Source: Mangrovibacterium diazotrophicum (GTDB lineage: Bacteria; Bacteroidota; Bacteroidia; Bacteroidales; Prolixibacteraceae). From it: DNA of 64,000 nt. Below the pieces are notes generated by a model. It was given only the letters and a program-made list of their open reading frames with translations, was not told where the DNA came from and made no database searches. A program made the position numbers and the translations under genes. The stretch spans positions 1,103,320-1,167,319 of the forward strand of contig NZ_RAPN01000001.1 of assembly GCF_003610535.1 (NCBI RefSeq). Reading direction: 5' to 3'. Positions 25,348 to 34,506 of the stretch are shown here, piece by piece (the stretch's first letter is position 1; every line of letters starts with the position of its first letter).

Positions 25348-26163
25348 TTAATTGTTTCCGAGAATCAGCGGCAAACCATCCTTGCCACTGCCAACGACCA
25401 CAACTTTCGAATTCTGCGATTTCGCCAACTCCAGCGTTGCCTCTATTCCTCTTTGTTTCAAAATTTTGTCAGTTAAACTCGAATTAATAATCTGGTTATA
25501 AGCTGCAATACCTTCCGCTTCAATTCGCTTCCGCTCAGCTTCAGACGTTTCGCGGGTTAGGCGGAATTGGTAGGCCAATGCTTCCTGCTCGGTCTTCAAT
25601 TTATTTTCGATTGCCACCCGAATTTGATCCGGCAAATTGATGGAACGAATCAGCAAAGCACGCATGTCAATGTTATTCTTCTCCAAAATAATTTTGGTCT
25701 CATCAATGATTGCCTGTTCCACTTCGCTACGTTTGGTCGAATAGATTTCCTCGGCTGTGTAACGGCCCGCCACCTGACGCACCATTGAGCGAACTTCGGG
25801 GATGATCAATTGATCAATATACCGCTTGCCGAAAACTTCGTGCAAATAGCCAATTTTATCGTACACCGGGTTGAAACGAACGGACACGTCAACATTAATA
25901 TTCAAACCATTTTTATCGAGAACATCCATGGTTTCCTCCCGTTGCTGTTCTTTCACATCGTACACAATCAGGTCGTTCCAAGGCGCGACAACATGAAAAC
26001 CAGGCATGTAGATATTTTCTTTATCCAAACCATCTCCGAATGGCCGGAAAATAATAGCTCGTTCGCCGGGCTGAATGGTGAAAAACATACTACTACCGAA
26101 GAAGATGAGTATAATCACTCCAACGACGATGACAATTAAATAAGATTTCTTTAGGACATTCAT
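25348..26163 (-). CDS. Prohibitin-family (SPFH) membrane protein
   Basis: A 271-residue SPFH-domain protein. One N-terminal membrane segment (YLIVIVVGVIILIFFGSSMFF) is followed by the band-7/prohibitin domain (IQPGERAIIFRPFGDGLDKENIYMPG at about 31-56, and VDVSVRFNPV), then a coiled coil (RLTRETSEAERKRIEAEGIAAYNQII). SPFH proteins form ring-like assemblies in the membrane that organise proteases and lipids. In bacteria prohibitin-like members often partner FtsH, which is not in this window. Divergent from the nucleoside phosphorylase gene. Confidence 0.9.
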   Translation of the reverse strand: MNVLKKSYLIVIVVGVIILIFFGSSMFFTIQPGERAIIFRPFGDGLDKENIYMPGFHVVAPWNDLIVYDVKEQQREETMDVLDKNGLNINVDVSVRFNPVYDKIGYLHEVFGKRYIDQLIIPEVRSMVRQVAGRYTAEEIYSTKRSEVEQAIIDETKIILEKNNIDMRALLIRSINLPDQIRVAIENKLKTEQEALAYQFRLTRETSEAERKRIEAEGIAAYNQIINSSLTDKILKQRGIEATLELAKSQNSKVVVVGSGKDGLPLILGNN

Positions 26164-26260
26164 TTTGGTAAGTTTTCAATATTATTTATACGATATTAAA
26201 CAATTGTCCGCAATTAAACAAAAGTCGCCGATAATCTTGAAACAGGAATCGGAACCGACG

Positions 26261-26291
26261 TTGCGTTGCGCCGGATTTTTGATTAGTTTTG
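26261..26291 (+). promoter_or_regulatory. Promoter of the nucleoside phosphorylase gene
   Basis: TTG (26261-26263), 20 bases, TAGTTTTG (26284-26291). It supports ATG 26315 as the start rather than frames opening further upstream. Confidence 0.75.
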
Positions 26292-26314
26292 AGCAAAATC
26301 ATCAAGGACTTTCT

Positions 26315-27184
26315 ATGATTGGCTCCTCCGAACTAATAATTAATTCCGATGGAAGTATCTTTCATCTTCACCTGAAACCCGAGCAAATTGCCGACAACGT
26401 AATCCTGGTTGGCGATCCAGGACGGGTTGAAATGATCGCTTCCCTCTTTTCCCAAATTGAATTTAAAGTTAGCAACCGCGAATTTGTCACCGTAACCGGA
26501 ACGTTCAAAAAAACGCGCATCACAGTTATCTCTACTGGCATTGGCACTGACAACATCGACATTGTGATCAATGAACTGGATGCGTTGGTGAACGTGGATT
26601 TTGAAACACGCGAGATAAAAACGGAGAAGCGAAAGTTGAACATCATTCGTATTGGCACTTCCGGCGGACTTCAGCCTTTTCTGGATGTCAACTCCTTTGT
26701 GATTTCTCGCAAAGCAATCGGTTTCGATGGCCTGCTCAACTTTTATGCAGGACGGAACTCGGTGTCTGATCTGGACTTTGAAACCAATTTTAAAAACCAC
26801 GTCGACTGGAACCCGCTGTTAACGTCGCCTTATGTTGTTGACGCTTCTCCCGAACTGTTTGATAAAATTAACGGGCCCAATTTTGCTTCGGGTGTTACCA
26901 TATCGGCACCGGGCTTCTATGGTCCGCAGGGGCGGGTTTTAAGGTTGCCAATCGTTGATCCCGAGATAAATCCTAAAATCGAAAGTTTTAACTACGCCGA
27001 TTATAAAATTACCAACTACGAAATGGAATGTTCGGCCATTTACGGGCTGTCGGCTCTACTGGGCCACCGCGCGCTGACGGTTTGTCTCATCATCGCGAAC
27101 CGTCTAAGCAAACAGGCCAACGGCGACTACCACACGATGATGAAAAAGCTTATTCAGTTGGTTTTGGATAAGTTGGCAGAATAA
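26315..27184 (+). CDS. Nucleoside phosphorylase
   Basis: A 289-residue phosphorylase of the PNP/UDP family. It splits nucleosides with phosphate into base and (deoxy)ribose 1-phosphate in the cytoplasm. The motifs VILVGDPGRVEMIA (phosphate site), STGIGTDNIDIVINEL and RIGTSGGLQ (about 114-122), and the base-site stretch NYEMECSAIYGLSALLG are present. They resemble uridine phosphorylase-type sites, but the base preference is not certain. I set the start at ATG 26315 because a TTG-N20-TAGTTTTG promoter ends at 26291, downstream of the other possible starts. The next gene begins 27 bases later. Confidence 0.88.
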   Translation: MIGSSELIINSDGSIFHLHLKPEQIADNVILVGDPGRVEMIASLFSQIEFKVSNREFVTVTGTFKKTRITVISTGIGTDNIDIVINELDALVNVDFETREIKTEKRKLNIIRIGTSGGLQPFLDVNSFVISRKAIGFDGLLNFYAGRNSVSDLDFETNFKNHVDWNPLLTSPYVVDASPELFDKINGPNFASGVTISAPGFYGPQGRVLRLPIVDPEINPKIESFNYADYKITNYEMECSAIYGLSALLGHRALTVCLIIANRLSKQANGDYHTMMKKLIQLVLDKLAE

Positions 27185-27211
27185 TATATCTTGAGCCAAT
27201 ACACGACGCTT

Positions 27212-28078
27212 ATGGATTCTCAAAAACTACAAGCACTAATTAGCCTTTTGGATGACCCGGATCAAGCAGTGTTTGAGATGGTGGAAAAGGAGTTGCTGAA
27301 GGAAGATACGTTGCAGGTGGAACAATTAGAGCACGTTTGGGAAACGAGCCTGGACGAACTGATGCAGAGCCGGATCGAAGATTTGATTCAGCAAATTCAG
27401 TTTCGCGAAACCAGCAAACGAATTCAAAACTGGTCGATACAACCGGCCGTTGATCTATTTGAAGGATTCTTTCTGATCAGCCAATACCAATACCCCGACT
27501 TAAAACTGAAATCAGTTGAAAGTCAACTCAAAAAAATTAGCAGCGACGTTTGGCTCGAAATCAACAACCGACTGACCTCGATTGAGAAAATCACGGTTTT
27601 GAACCACATTCTTTATGATGTCAACAAATTTGCCATCAACCACAGCAACATGCTGTTGCCGCAAAACTGTTACCTCAACCAACTGCTGGAAACCAAAAAA
27701 GGCAACCCGATCTCGTTGGCCATTTTATATACAATAGTTGCACGCGATTTGGGCTTTCCGGTCGAGCTGATCGACTTCCCTAAAAATCCGCTATTGGCTT
27801 ATGTTGATGCTGAATTAGCAAAGAAAACACATGGCGAAGACTACGACTCCCCCATTTTATTCTACATCAACCCGGCAAACAAAGGGGCGATTATCGGGCG
27901 GAAAGAAATCGAGTATTTCATGAAGAAAAATGAGCACGTCGACGACAAAGTTTTTCAGCAACCAAGCGAAGACCGAAAAATCATCAAGTTGCTGCTCGAA
28001 AACCTGATTGAGGCTTACGAAGCGGTTGGCCATCGCGAAAAGGTAAACGACCTCAGCTCGATTGCCTCGATGTTGTAA
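27212..28078 (+). CDS. SirB1/transglutaminase-like protein
   Basis: A 288-residue protein of the SirB1 type. Its core is a transglutaminase-like fold recognised by NKFAINHSNMLLPQNCYLNQLLETKKGNPISLAILYTIVARDLGFPVELIDFPKNPLL. An N-terminal helical extension (about 1-90) and a C-terminal TPR-like region follow the usual build. Family members lack clear enzymatic data and may not be catalytic. I start at ATG 27212 because the longer frame uses a TTG at 27191. Co-transcribed with the phosphorylase. Its TAA abuts the truA stop on the other strand with no base between. Confidence 0.75.
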   Translation: MDSQKLQALISLLDDPDQAVFEMVEKELLKEDTLQVEQLEHVWETSLDELMQSRIEDLIQQIQFRETSKRIQNWSIQPAVDLFEGFFLISQYQYPDLKLKSVESQLKKISSDVWLEINNRLTSIEKITVLNHILYDVNKFAINHSNMLLPQNCYLNQLLETKKGNPISLAILYTIVARDLGFPVELIDFPKNPLLAYVDAELAKKTHGEDYDSPILFYINPANKGAIIGRKEIEYFMKKNEHVDDKVFQQPSEDRKIIKLLLENLIEAYEAVGHREKVNDLSSIASML

Positions 28079-28849
28079 TCAGTCGATTGGTTCCGACCGC
28101 ACAAACATCTCTTCCGGATAATGAATATCGGTTAAAAATAGTCCCTCTGCAGGTGCAGAAACTCCGGCTGAGCCACGATCTTTGGCTTCGATAACCTGTC
28201 GAAAACCATCAACTGTAAGTTTTCCCAATCCAACTTCAACTGTTGTCCCCACAATAGCCCGAACCATGTTCCGCAAAAAGCGATCGGCTTTAATCGTAAA
28301 TTTCAATTGCTGACCGTCCAGTTCCCATCGAGCCTCGTCAATCCGGCAATTATTCGTTTTCACATCGGTGTGCAACTTACTGAAGCTGGTAAAATCAATA
28401 AACTCGAAAAGCACCTTGCAGGCCTCGTTCATTCGTTCAACATCCAACGGCCGGCTATTGTACCAGGAGGTCTCCAGCGTAAAGGGATTCTTCCGTTGAT
28501 TGATAAAATAGTGATAAGTCCGGGAGACAGCACCAAAGCGGGCATGCGCTTCCGAATCAACTTTGGTGATTTTAAAAATGACCACGTCCTTGCCTAAGAA
28601 GCTGTTCAATTTGTAGGTAAATCCAGGTTCATCCAAGGAGCTTTTGGCCGAGTCGAAATGGGCCACATAGTAGCTCGCGTGAACACCGGTATCAGTCCGG
28701 CCGGCACCGGTTACCCCAATGTCTTCGCGGCAAATGGTTGTGAGCGCATGCTCCAAATCTCCCTGCACACTTTTGGCGTTGGGCTGCACTTGCCAGCCAT
28801 GATAACGCGTGCCGTTATAGGCTAATTCAACAAAATATCGTTGTTTCAA
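28079..28849 (-). CDS. truA: tRNA pseudouridine(38-40) synthase TruA
   Basis: A 256-residue TruA that converts uridines 38-40 of tRNA anticodon arms to pseudouridine. The catalytic Asp53 lies in GAGRTDTGVHA. Flanking blocks YNGTRYHGWQVQPNAKSVQG, SFSKLHTD and RFLRNMVRAIVGT are all present. The start is TTG 28849 (MKQRYFVELAYNG): there is no in-frame ATG before the conserved YNG block, and the nearest internal Met would remove essential sequence. It is convergent with the SirB1-like gene and nothing separates their stop codons, so any terminator must lie inside a coding region. Confidence 0.94.
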   Translation of the reverse strand: MKQRYFVELAYNGTRYHGWQVQPNAKSVQGDLEHALTTICREDIGVTGAGRTDTGVHASYYVAHFDSAKSSLDEPGFTYKLNSFLGKDVVIFKITKVDSEAHARFGAVSRTYHYFINQRKNPFTLETSWYNSRPLDVERMNEACKVLFEFIDFTSFSKLHTDVKTNNCRIDEARWELDGQQLKFTIKADRFLRNMVRAIVGTTVEVGLGKLTVDGFRQVIEAKDRGSAGVSAPAEGLFLTDIHYPEEMFVRSEPID

Positions 28850-29028
28850 TTTTCGAATCTGTTTAAACTTAAAATTTAGAAGCCAGCACTTTCCAATCGT
28901 TCTGTTTTTATTAATTTTACAGGCATTTGCGCTGGTTTTTACTTAACAACTTTTAACAAAGTTATACCCTTTTTTGAACTAGTATGCACTAATTTCGTCA
29001 ACCAAAATATAAAAATAGATCTAAAAAT

Positions 29029-30024
29029 ATGAATCAAGCAGTTGATATTCGTGAGCTCAATGAAAGAATAGAGAAAGAGAGTTCTTTCGTCGATTTGATC
29101 AGCATGGAAATGAACAAGGTGATTGTCGGACAAAAACACCTTGTTGAAAGTTTGATGATTGGTTTGTTGTCGGGCGGCCACATCCTGTTGGAAGGTGTTC
29201 CCGGGCTGGCAAAAACGTTGGCCATTAACACGCTGGCGAAGACCATTAGCGCTGATTTTGCCCGAATTCAGTTTACACCGGATTTGCTGCCCGCCGACTT
29301 GCTGGGTACACTAATATACAGCCAGAAGAATGAAGAGTTTGTGGTCAAAAAAGGACCGATCTTCACCAATTTCGTACTGGCAGATGAGATCAACCGTGCG
29401 CCCGCTAAAGTGCAGTCAGCTTTGCTGGAAGCCATGCAGGAACGCCAAATTACCATTGGCGACCAAACCTTCAAACTGGAGGAACCTTTCCTGGTAATGG
29501 CCACACAAAACCCGATTGAGCAAGAAGGTACCTACCCGCTTCCCGAAGCACAGGTTGACCGTTTCATGCTAAAAGTGGTTATCAAGTATCCGCAAAAAGA
29601 GGAAGAGAAACTGATTATTCAACAAAACCTGTTGAAGCAATTCCCGCAACCATCGAAAGTGTTGACGCCGGAAGCAATCATTAAAGCTCGCGACGTGGTA
29701 AAAGATGTTTACCTGGATGAGAAAATCAGTAAATACATCGTCGACATTGTGTTCGCCACCCGTAACCCGATCGAATACAAGTTGGAGAAATATGCCGATA
29801 TGATTTCGTACGGAGGTTCACCACGTGCAAGTATCAGTTTGGCGCAGGCTGCCAAAGCATACGCTTTCATTAAGCGCCGTGGATATGTGATTCCGGAAGA
29901 TGTGCGGGCTGTGTGTCACGATGTGATGCGCCATCGTATTGGGTTGAGCTACGAAGCCGAAGCCAACAACATTACAACCGAAGAAATTATTACAGATATT
30001 CTGAATACTGTTGAAGTTCCTTAG
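29029..30024 (+). CDS. MoxR-type AAA+ ATPase of the bat operon
   Basis: A 331-residue AAA+ ATPase. The Walker A is GVPGLAKT (56-63), the Walker B is FVLADEINRAP, the sensor-1 is MATQNPIEQEGTYPLPEAQVDRF, and the C-terminal lid domain is helical. MoxR proteins are chaperones that assemble or activate VWA-domain partners, here the DUF58 and BatA/B proteins that follow. It is the first gene of the bat cluster (moxR, DUF58, a BatX-like gene, batA-E). A four-helix-bundle gene with inverted repeats separates it from the rest. Confidence 0.93.
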   Translation: MNQAVDIRELNERIEKESSFVDLISMEMNKVIVGQKHLVESLMIGLLSGGHILLEGVPGLAKTLAINTLAKTISADFARIQFTPDLLPADLLGTLIYSQKNEEFVVKKGPIFTNFVLADEINRAPAKVQSALLEAMQERQITIGDQTFKLEEPFLVMATQNPIEQEGTYPLPEAQVDRFMLKVVIKYPQKEEEKLIIQQNLLKQFPQPSKVLTPEAIIKARDVVKDVYLDEKISKYIVDIVFATRNPIEYKLEKYADMISYGGSPRASISLAQAAKAYAFIKRRGYVIPEDVRAVCHDVMRHRIGLSYEAEANNITTEEIITDILNTVEVP

Positions 30025-30030
30025 CGGAAC

Positions 30031-30475
30031 AAATTCCAAAAAACAAGGAACAAAAAACAAAATCCAAACATGAACGAACTTGAAAACAGGTGCCTTCAAT
30101 TTGCAATCGATATTCGATTAAGATTGAAAGTATTGCCCAGAAATACTTCAAACACGGAAGATTTCAAGCAAGTAGTCAGGTCTTCAGGTTCGATCGGTGC
30201 AAATTATATTGAGGCCAATGAGTCTCTAGGCGACAAAGACAAGCTATTCCGAATGAGAATTGCAAGAAAGGAAGCTAAAGAGACCATTTACTGGCTAACA
30301 ATTTTAAAGAACACAAATCCTGATTTTGATAACGAGCTTCAAGATCTGGTTAGTGAAGCTGACGAGTTGAAAAAGATTATTTCAGCAATCATTAAAAAGC
30401 TAGATCACTAACCCCTTTTGAATTTTGGGATTTGACTTTGGGGTTTTGGTCATTGGAATTTGATTTTTGGAATTT
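30031..30475. repeat. Inverted-repeat-bounded insert carrying a four-helix-bundle gene
   Basis: AAATTCCAAAAAACAA (30031-30046) and its inverted mate TTGATTTTTGGAATTT (30460-30475) agree in 15 of 16 bases and bound the gene at 30070-30411. Both flanks are low-complexity TTTTGG/CCAAAA tracts. The block sits between moxR and the DUF58 gene, which are normally adjacent in the bat cluster. It carries no transposase. Confidence 0.6.
30070..30411 (+). CDS. Four-helix-bundle protein (23S intervening-sequence type)
   Basis: A 113-residue protein of the four-helix-bundle family first found in 23S rRNA intervening sequences. Diagnostic stretches are VVRSSGSIGANYIEANESLGDKDKLFRMRIARKEAKETIYWL. These genes are common in Bacteroidota, often as lone inserts between unrelated genes. 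Their function is unknown; one structure forms a pentamer. Here it lies inside the bat cluster between inverted repeats and appears to be an acquired passenger. The base composition (A/T-rich flanks, AAATC words) differs from its neighbours. Confidence 0.92.
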   Translation: MNELENRCLQFAIDIRLRLKVLPRNTSNTEDFKQVVRSSGSIGANYIEANESLGDKDKLFRMRIARKEAKETIYWLTILKNTNPDFDNELQDLVSEADELKKIISAIIKKLDH

Positions 30476-30521
30476 ATACCACGAGAAAAAGTAAAGTAGT
30501 TGAACTTATAATCAAGGTAGC

Positions 30522-31403
30522 TTGGAACATACAGAACTATTAAAAAAGGTCCGGAAGATTGAAATTAAAACCCGGGGATTGAGCGCAAATATTTTTGCGG
30601 GCGAATATCACTCGGCTTTTAAAGGACGCGGGATGGCTTTCAGCGAGGTGCGCGAATACCAGTTCGGCGACGACGTGCGTAACATCGACTGGAACGTGAC
30701 GGCTCGCTACAACAAACCGTACATCAAAATTTTTGAGGAAGAGCGTGAGTTGACCGTGATGTTGTTGATCGACGTCAGCGGGTCGCGTGATTTTGGTTCA
30801 TTCGAGAAATTCAAAAAGAATGTGATTACCGAAATCTCCGCGATTCTTTCGTTCTCTGCCATCCAGAACAACGATAAAATCGGTGTGATTTTCTTCTCGG
30901 AAACCATTGAAAAATTCATTCCGCCTAAAAAAGGGAAATCGCACATTTTGCGTATCATCCGCGAGCTGATCGATTTTGAGCCGGAAAACAAAGGGACCAA
31001 CATTTCCGAAGCCTTGCGTTACATGACCAATGCCATCAAGAAACGTTGCACCTGTTTCATCATTTCCGACTTTATTCAAAGTGAAAACGAATTCGACAAG
31101 GCGCTGACTATCGCCAATAACAAGCACGATGTCGTGGCTCTCCGCATTTTCGACGAGCGCGAAGCCAGCCTGCCGCCAATTGGTATGATCAAGCTGAAAG
31201 ATGCTGAAACCGGCGAGTACATCTGGGTGGACAGTAGCAGCCGGCAAGTGCGCGAAAGCTATGCGCAATGGTGGAAAGAAGCCAGTGCCAAACTGGATTG
31301 GTCGTTTAAGAAAAGCGGTGTAGATTACGCCAACATCAACACCAAAGAGGACTATGTCAGATCCCTGATGACGCTGTTTAAAAAACGGGGGTTAAAAGCA
31401 TAA
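30522..31403 (+). CDS. DUF58 protein of the bat operon
   Basis: A 293-residue protein with the DUF58 core RGMAFSEVREYQFGDDVRNIDWNVTARYNKPYIKIFEEER and a vWA-like fold. LLIDVSGSRDFG has the Asp-x-Ser-x-Ser MIDAS pattern for a metal ion. It is the probable substrate of the MoxR ATPase. Its start is TTG 30522 (MEHTELLKKVRKIEIKTRGLS) with AAGG 6 bases upstream; no nearby ATG keeps the conserved N-terminus. The next gene starts 3 bases after its stop. Confidence 0.9.
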   Translation: MEHTELLKKVRKIEIKTRGLSANIFAGEYHSAFKGRGMAFSEVREYQFGDDVRNIDWNVTARYNKPYIKIFEEERELTVMLLIDVSGSRDFGSFEKFKKNVITEISAILSFSAIQNNDKIGVIFFSETIEKFIPPKKGKSHILRIIRELIDFEPENKGTNISEALRYMTNAIKKRCTCFIISDFIQSENEFDKALTIANNKHDVVALRIFDEREASLPPIGMIKLKDAETGEYIWVDSSSRQVRESYAQWWKEASAKLDWSFKKSGVDYANINTKEDYVRSLMTLFKKRGLKA

Positions 31404-31406
31404 AGC

Positions 31407-32399
31407 ATGAAAGGACTAAAAATTACGATATTATTGCTAGGGCTGTGCGGATTTTTCCAGGGAACATCCTTCGCTCAGGGTATCCGCGTAAAAGCAGTAA
31501 TTGATTCAACCAACGTACTGATTGGTGACCAGTTTAATTTGCGGCTGGAATTGGAGCAGCCCAAGGATGCTCAAGTTGCTTTCCCTGAAGTTGGCGATAC
31601 CCTCGCCAATGGCATCGAAGTGATGGCACAATCGCCATTGGACACCTTCAAACTGGACGAAAGCGAACAGCTAAAAATCATCAAAAACCTGACCATTACG
31701 AGCTTCGACACCGGACGCAACGTTGTTCCGTCCTTCAAGTTTAAACTGGTTCAGGACAATATGCAGCAGGATTTGGAAACCCTGCCCGCCGAGTTTTTCG
31801 TGCATGGAATGGAAATTGATACCACCAAAGGCCCGACCGACATCAAGCATCCGTATGCAGCTCCGGTGACCTTAGCCGAAGCTTCGCCCTACATTTTGGG
31901 TGCGATTTTGATTTTGGCCATTGCCTTCTTCATTTTCTACTACATCCAGCGCCGCCGGAAAAACAAACCGGTATTTGGTAAAGCGGCCAAGCCCAAAGAG
32001 GCACCGCACGTGATTGCCCTGCGCGAACTGGAGCGTATCAAAGATGAAAAACACTGGCTGGAACCGGCGGAAGTCAAAATGTTCTACAGTGATGTGTCTG
32101 ACACCTTGCGTCAATATATTCAGGAGCGTTACAAAATCAATGCGATGGAGTACACGACCGAGGAAACAATGCAGGCTTTCAACAAACAAAAAGATCTCCT
32201 AGCAGATAAGTCGAAGGTTCAGCTAAAAGACATTCTCAGCCTGTCCGACTTGGTGAAGTTTGCCAAGTATCAACCTTCGCCCGACGACCACAACCTGACT
32301 TTGATGAATGCCTTCTTCTTTGTGAACGACACAAAGGTTGAAGAACGAAAGACGGAAGTTAAAGATGAACGCGAAGGTGAGGAAGTAGACATGAAATAA
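31407..32399 (+). CDS. Bat-operon membrane protein (BatX-like)
   Basis: A 330-residue protein: signal peptide (MKGLKITILLLGLCGFFQGTSFAQ), a periplasmic beta-rich domain like the BatD N-terminal domains, one membrane segment (YILGAILILAIAFFIFYYIQ, about 162-181), and a cytoplasmic helical tail with ALRELERIKDEKHWLEPAEVKMFYSDVSDTLRQYIQERY. The layout matches the small protein between DUF58 and batA in Bacteroidota, distantly like DUF4381. Its role is unknown, but it would bridge the envelope domains and the VWA proteins. The start is well set, 3 bases after the DUF58 stop. Confidence 0.85.
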   Translation: MKGLKITILLLGLCGFFQGTSFAQGIRVKAVIDSTNVLIGDQFNLRLELEQPKDAQVAFPEVGDTLANGIEVMAQSPLDTFKLDESEQLKIIKNLTITSFDTGRNVVPSFKFKLVQDNMQQDLETLPAEFFVHGMEIDTTKGPTDIKHPYAAPVTLAEASPYILGAILILAIAFFIFYYIQRRRKNKPVFGKAAKPKEAPHVIALRELERIKDEKHWLEPAEVKMFYSDVSDTLRQYIQERYKINAMEYTTEETMQAFNKQKDLLADKSKVQLKDILSLSDLVKFAKYQPSPDDHNLTLMNAFFFVNDTKVEERKTEVKDEREGEEVDMK

Positions 32400-32467
32400 G
32401 TCTCTGCTTCAAACTTTTTGCAGAAAAAAATACATCACAACAATTTTCTAAGAATAGAAAGAAAAAG

Positions 32468-33460
32468 ATGAACGGAATAACATTTAAAAATCCGGAATAT
32501 TTTTACCTGCTGCTGCTATTGATTCCCATGCTGGCCTGGTACATTTTCAGGTTCAGAAAATCGGGAGCGAGCATCCGCTTTTCAACGATCTCCGGTTTTA
32601 GCAAAATCGGGAAAAGCTGGAAACACTATTTGCGCCATGCACCGATCTTCCTGCAAATGGCTGGTGTTGCCCTGCTGATCGTCGCATTAGCGCGTCCGCA
32701 ATCTTCCAGCAGCTGGGAAAATTCAACAACCAAAGGGATCGACATTGTAATCGCGCTCGACATCTCAAGTTCGATGCTTGCCCGCGACTTTCAACCCGAC
32801 CGTTTGGAAGCAGCCAAAAATGTGGCCACCAAGTTTATTGCCGGTCGCCCAAATGACAAGATGGGGCTGGTCGTTTTCTCGGGCGAAAGCTTTACGCAGT
32901 GTCCGCTGACAACCGACCACGCTGTGCTGATCAACCTCTTCCGCGACATTCAGAGCGGTATGATTGAAGACGGTACCGCTATCGGAAATGGATTAGCCAC
33001 CTCGGTTGCCCGTTTAAAGGAAAGCACAGCCATCAGTAAAGTCATTATTTTGCTGACCGACGGTGAAAACAACCGCGGCGAAATTGCTCCGGTTACCGCA
33101 GCTGAACTTGCCAAAACATTCGGTATCCGCGTTTATACCATTGGAGTTGGAACCGAGGGAACTGCTCCCTACCCTGTTCAAACGCCTTTTGGAACGCAAA
33201 TGCAAAATATGCCGGTGAAAATTGACGAGGAAACGCTGCAAAAAATTGCAGACATCACCGACGGTCAATATTTCCGGGCTACCGATAACGAGTCGCTTGT
33301 TAAAATCTACGATGAAATTGACAAGCTCGAAAAATCGAAAATTGAGGTGAAGGAATTCAGCCGGAAACAGGAAGAATACCAGCGGTTCGCCTTCTTAGGC
33401 GGTCTGATCCTGCTGGCCGGTCTATTCCTGAAAATAACCCTATTCAGAAACATTCCTTAA
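32468..33460 (+). CDS. batA: VWA-domain protein BatA
   Basis: A 330-residue membrane protein with two N-terminal membrane segments (about 10-28 and 58-76), a VWA domain, and a C-terminal segment. The MIDAS is intact: Asp98-Ser100-Ser102 in ALDISSSM, with a conserved Thr-Asp in LLTDGENN. VWA domains bind partners through a metal ion. In Bacteroides fragilis the Bat proteins improve survival in oxygen, which gives the usual name, but the mechanism is not settled. It sits 68 bases after the BatX-like gene and 11 before batB, so co-transcription is expected. Confidence 0.92.
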   Translation: MNGITFKNPEYFYLLLLLIPMLAWYIFRFRKSGASIRFSTISGFSKIGKSWKHYLRHAPIFLQMAGVALLIVALARPQSSSSWENSTTKGIDIVIALDISSSMLARDFQPDRLEAAKNVATKFIAGRPNDKMGLVVFSGESFTQCPLTTDHAVLINLFRDIQSGMIEDGTAIGNGLATSVARLKESTAISKVIILLTDGENNRGEIAPVTAAELAKTFGIRVYTIGVGTEGTAPYPVQTPFGTQMQNMPVKIDEETLQKIADITDGQYFRATDNESLVKIYDEIDKLEKSKIEVKEFSRKQEEYQRFAFLGGLILLAGLFLKITLFRNIP

Positions 33461-33471
33461 GTTGAAGAAAA

Positions 33472-34506
33472 ATGGAAATGTTCAGATTTGCACATATTGA
33501 ATACCTGTATTTACTGGCCATCATACCGATCCTGATCGTTATTTTCTCAGTCATCCGCATCCGCCGTAAAAAGGCGCTGGAGCGTTTCGGTCAAAAGGAA
33601 ATCGTCGATCAGCTAATGCCGAATGTGAGTAACAGCCGCCCGGTGCTTAAATTCATTTTATGGATGTTCGCACTGGCATCAATTATTTTTGCAGTAGCAC
33701 AACCGCAATTCGGCAGTAAGTTGAAAACTGAAAAACGGAACGGTGTGGAGTTGATTATCGCGCTGGACGTCTCCAACTCGATGATGGCCGAAGACATTCA
33801 ACCCAACCGGTTGGAACGGGCGAAAAGAGCCATCTCCCGCTTAGTCGACAATTTGGATGACGACAAAATCGGCCTGATCGTTTTTGCGGGCGATGCTTAC
33901 ACGCAGCTGCCCATTACCACCGACTTTTCGTCGGCTAAGCTGTTTCTGAATTCTGTCAGTACGAACATTGTTCCGCGGCAGGGAACAGCCATCGGCGCAG
34001 CCATCAACCTGGCGGTAAGTTCATTCAGCCCGCAGTTTACGGGTAACAAAGCCATCATCGTTATTACCGACGGTGAAAACCACGAAGACGATGCCGTTGG
34101 AGCAGCTCAAGCCGCAGCGCAACAAGGCATCATCGTTCACACCATTGGGATGGGATTGCCGCAGGGAGCTCCGATTCCGGTCTATCAAAACGGACAAAAA
34201 GATTTCAGAAAAGATAAAAGCGGACAGGTTGTGGTGACCAAGCTCGACGAGAAAATGCTGCAAGAGATTGCCGCTGCCGGAAACGGCGTTTACGTTCGGG
34301 CCAACAATGCACAAGTTGGCCTAAACACCATTTTCAACGAGATAAATAAAATGGAAGGTGCCGAGATGGAGTCGCTGGTTTACGCAGAATATGCCGAACA
34401 GTACCAATGGTTCATCGCCCTGGCCCTATTCTTCCTGTTGCTGGATTATCTGGTTCTGGAACGGAAGAACAAATATTTGAAAAACATCAAAATATTTGGA
34501 AAATGA
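33472..34506 (+). CDS. batB: VWA-domain protein BatB
   Basis: A 344-residue paralogue of BatA. Hydrophobic N-terminal segments (YLYLLAIIPILIVIFSVI and FILWMFALASIIFAVAQ) come first, then a VWA domain with an intact MIDAS Asp99-Ser101-Ser103 in ALDVSNSM and ITDGENHEDDA. The C-terminal membrane segment is WFIALALFFLLLDYLVL. BatA and BatB probably pair in the inner membrane, with their VWA domains facing one side. The stop overlaps the batC start by 4 bases (ATGA), so translation is coupled. Confidence 0.92.
   Translation: MEMFRFAHIEYLYLLAIIPILIVIFSVIRIRRKKALERFGQKEIVDQLMPNVSNSRPVLKFILWMFALASIIFAVAQPQFGSKLKTEKRNGVELIIALDVSNSMMAEDIQPNRLERAKRAISRLVDNLDDDKIGLIVFAGDAYTQLPITTDFSSAKLFLNSVSTNIVPRQGTAIGAAINLAVSSFSPQFTGNKAIIVITDGENHEDDAVGAAQAAAQQGIIVHTIGMGLPQGAPIPVYQNGQKDFRKDKSGQVVVTKLDEKMLQEIAAAGNGVYVRANNAQVGLNTIFNEINKMEGAEMESLVYAEYAEQYQWFIALALFFLLLDYLVLERKNKYLKNIKIFGK

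Noticed and set aside
30025-30521. An insertion sequence or integron-like cassette around the four-helix-bundle gene
   Set aside because: There is no transposase, integrase or attachment site, only low-complexity inverted flanks, so I call it a repeat-bounded insert.
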